A stretch of DNA of 64,000 nucleotides from Helopsaltes ochotensis (lineage: Eukaryota > Chordata > Aves > Passeriformes > Locustellidae). Below are positions 63,257 to 64,000 of this stretch, one piece after another. The position numbers and the translations under genes were made by a program. How positions within the stretch are numbered: the stretch's first letter is position 1; every line of letters begins with the position of its first letter. The DNA is taken from positions 62,001 through 126,000 of the forward strand of contig VXBM01000555.1 of NCBI GenBank assembly GCA_013400155.1. Direction: 5' to 3'. The notes below the pieces were generated by a model. It made no database searches and was not told the DNA's origin. It saw nothing but the letters and a program-made list of their open reading frames with translations.

Positions 63257-64000
63257 GTAAGTATGTATTTTAATAGGCTATTACAGTCTATTGATTTTAA
63301 TAAAAACACTTCAGTGAGTTGTTTTAAGAAGACTTGCTATTGTGTTACTGTAGTTTACTAAATAAACTATTACTCTTTGCTCTGAAAAAAAAAAAAGATT
63401 TTTGATCTCAGATAAAACAGCATTAAACATACCAGTGCTGATATCAGAAGCATGCAGAAGATCCTTGGATATATTCACAGAAGAGTAGTGTTCAAAAGTG
63501 ATGCTATGGTATTATCCTTGAATTTATATATAGTGACATCTGTGTTTTTTAAAGGAGGTTAACATAAGGAAATGGTTGCCTAAGAGATCTACAGGAATGA
63601 CTAGTGGATTAAAGCAAATGCTTTTTGATGAGAGATTAAGTGTTTCTGACTAAGTGGTGTGATTCAGCTTAATAATTAAAAAAAAACCCCAAACAACTCA
63701 AAAATAACAAAAATTGCTTGATTATAGTTGTCCTAAAAATACTTATCAAAAATAATGATTACACAATTTTCAACGTGTTATCAGATACTGGAGCATACAT
63801 TGAACCGTGGGAAAGTAACAGCTGAAACTGAAGCAAAAACAACTCATATTAAAGGTCAGGCAGACAGTTTTAATAGGGAGCTGAAACAGACTTTTCAAAG
63901 GAGTTATGAGATTCTCTAACAGTTGGTAGTCAAACACAGGCACTTTGAAGACAATATGTCCCCCAAAGTTGAAATTTTATAGGAATTTATGTCTAGGGAT
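63257..64000 (+). other. SLC27A6: Start of SLC27A6 intron 6 (runs off the window)
   Basis: Begins gtaagt. AT-rich, with A-runs near 63386-63397 and 63679-63700. No exon 7-like coding sequence was found before the right edge. Confidence 0.85.

Overview
This is vertebrate nuclear DNA, very probably from a bird and plausibly a songbird. The evidence is an intron-split gene with canonical GT/AG junctions, several decayed CR1-type LINE fragments, LTR-like elements with TATA and AATAAA signals, an AT-rich background with a sharp CpG island at a promoter, and A-rich/CA-poor simple repeats. No prokaryotic gene organisation, CRISPR array, tRNA or rRNA was seen.

The only protein-coding gene I can support is the 5' two-thirds of SLC27A6 (long-chain fatty acid transport protein 6, FATP6, an acyl-CoA synthetase-like membrane protein) on the + strand. 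Six coding exons were assembled by hand: 34509-35022, 42997-43203, 45304-45462, 46527-46651, 57271-57465 and 63166-63256. They join in one open frame of 430 codons plus one base. The rest of the gene (about 190-200 residues if the family length holds) lies beyond the right edge. The start sits in a CpG island (about 33940-35030) that contains a 225-base assembly gap.

Layout. Positions 1-33.9 kb are intergenic. They hold CR1 fragments (10.45, 12.66-13.85 and 13.87-14.12 kb, the last two tail to tail, and 19.7-20.5 kb), a CpG-rich LTR-like element (10.76-11.34 kb), a 20-bp minisatellite (14.9 kb), two CpG-rich blocks with no recognisable gene (15.6-16.0 and 16.6-17.3 kb), a compound trinucleotide microsatellite (19.5 kb) and several strong inverted repeats. 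Positions 33.9-64 kb are SLC27A6. Its large introns hold a CR1 3' end (39.2 kb), a same-strand solo-LTR-like element (51.27-51.65 kb), AT-rich islands and a second, 70-base gap (59940-60009).

In humans SLC27A6 lies at 5q23 with FBN2 on one side and ISOC1/ADAMTS19 on the other. Human 5q is largely orthologous to the avian Z chromosome, so Z linkage is a reasonable inference but is not shown by the sequence. I found no convincing new multi-gene system. The items most worth checking are a 73-nt near-perfect hairpin at 5.7 kb, the orphan CpG-rich blocks at 15.6-17.3 kb, and the LTR with complete transcription signals inside intron 4.
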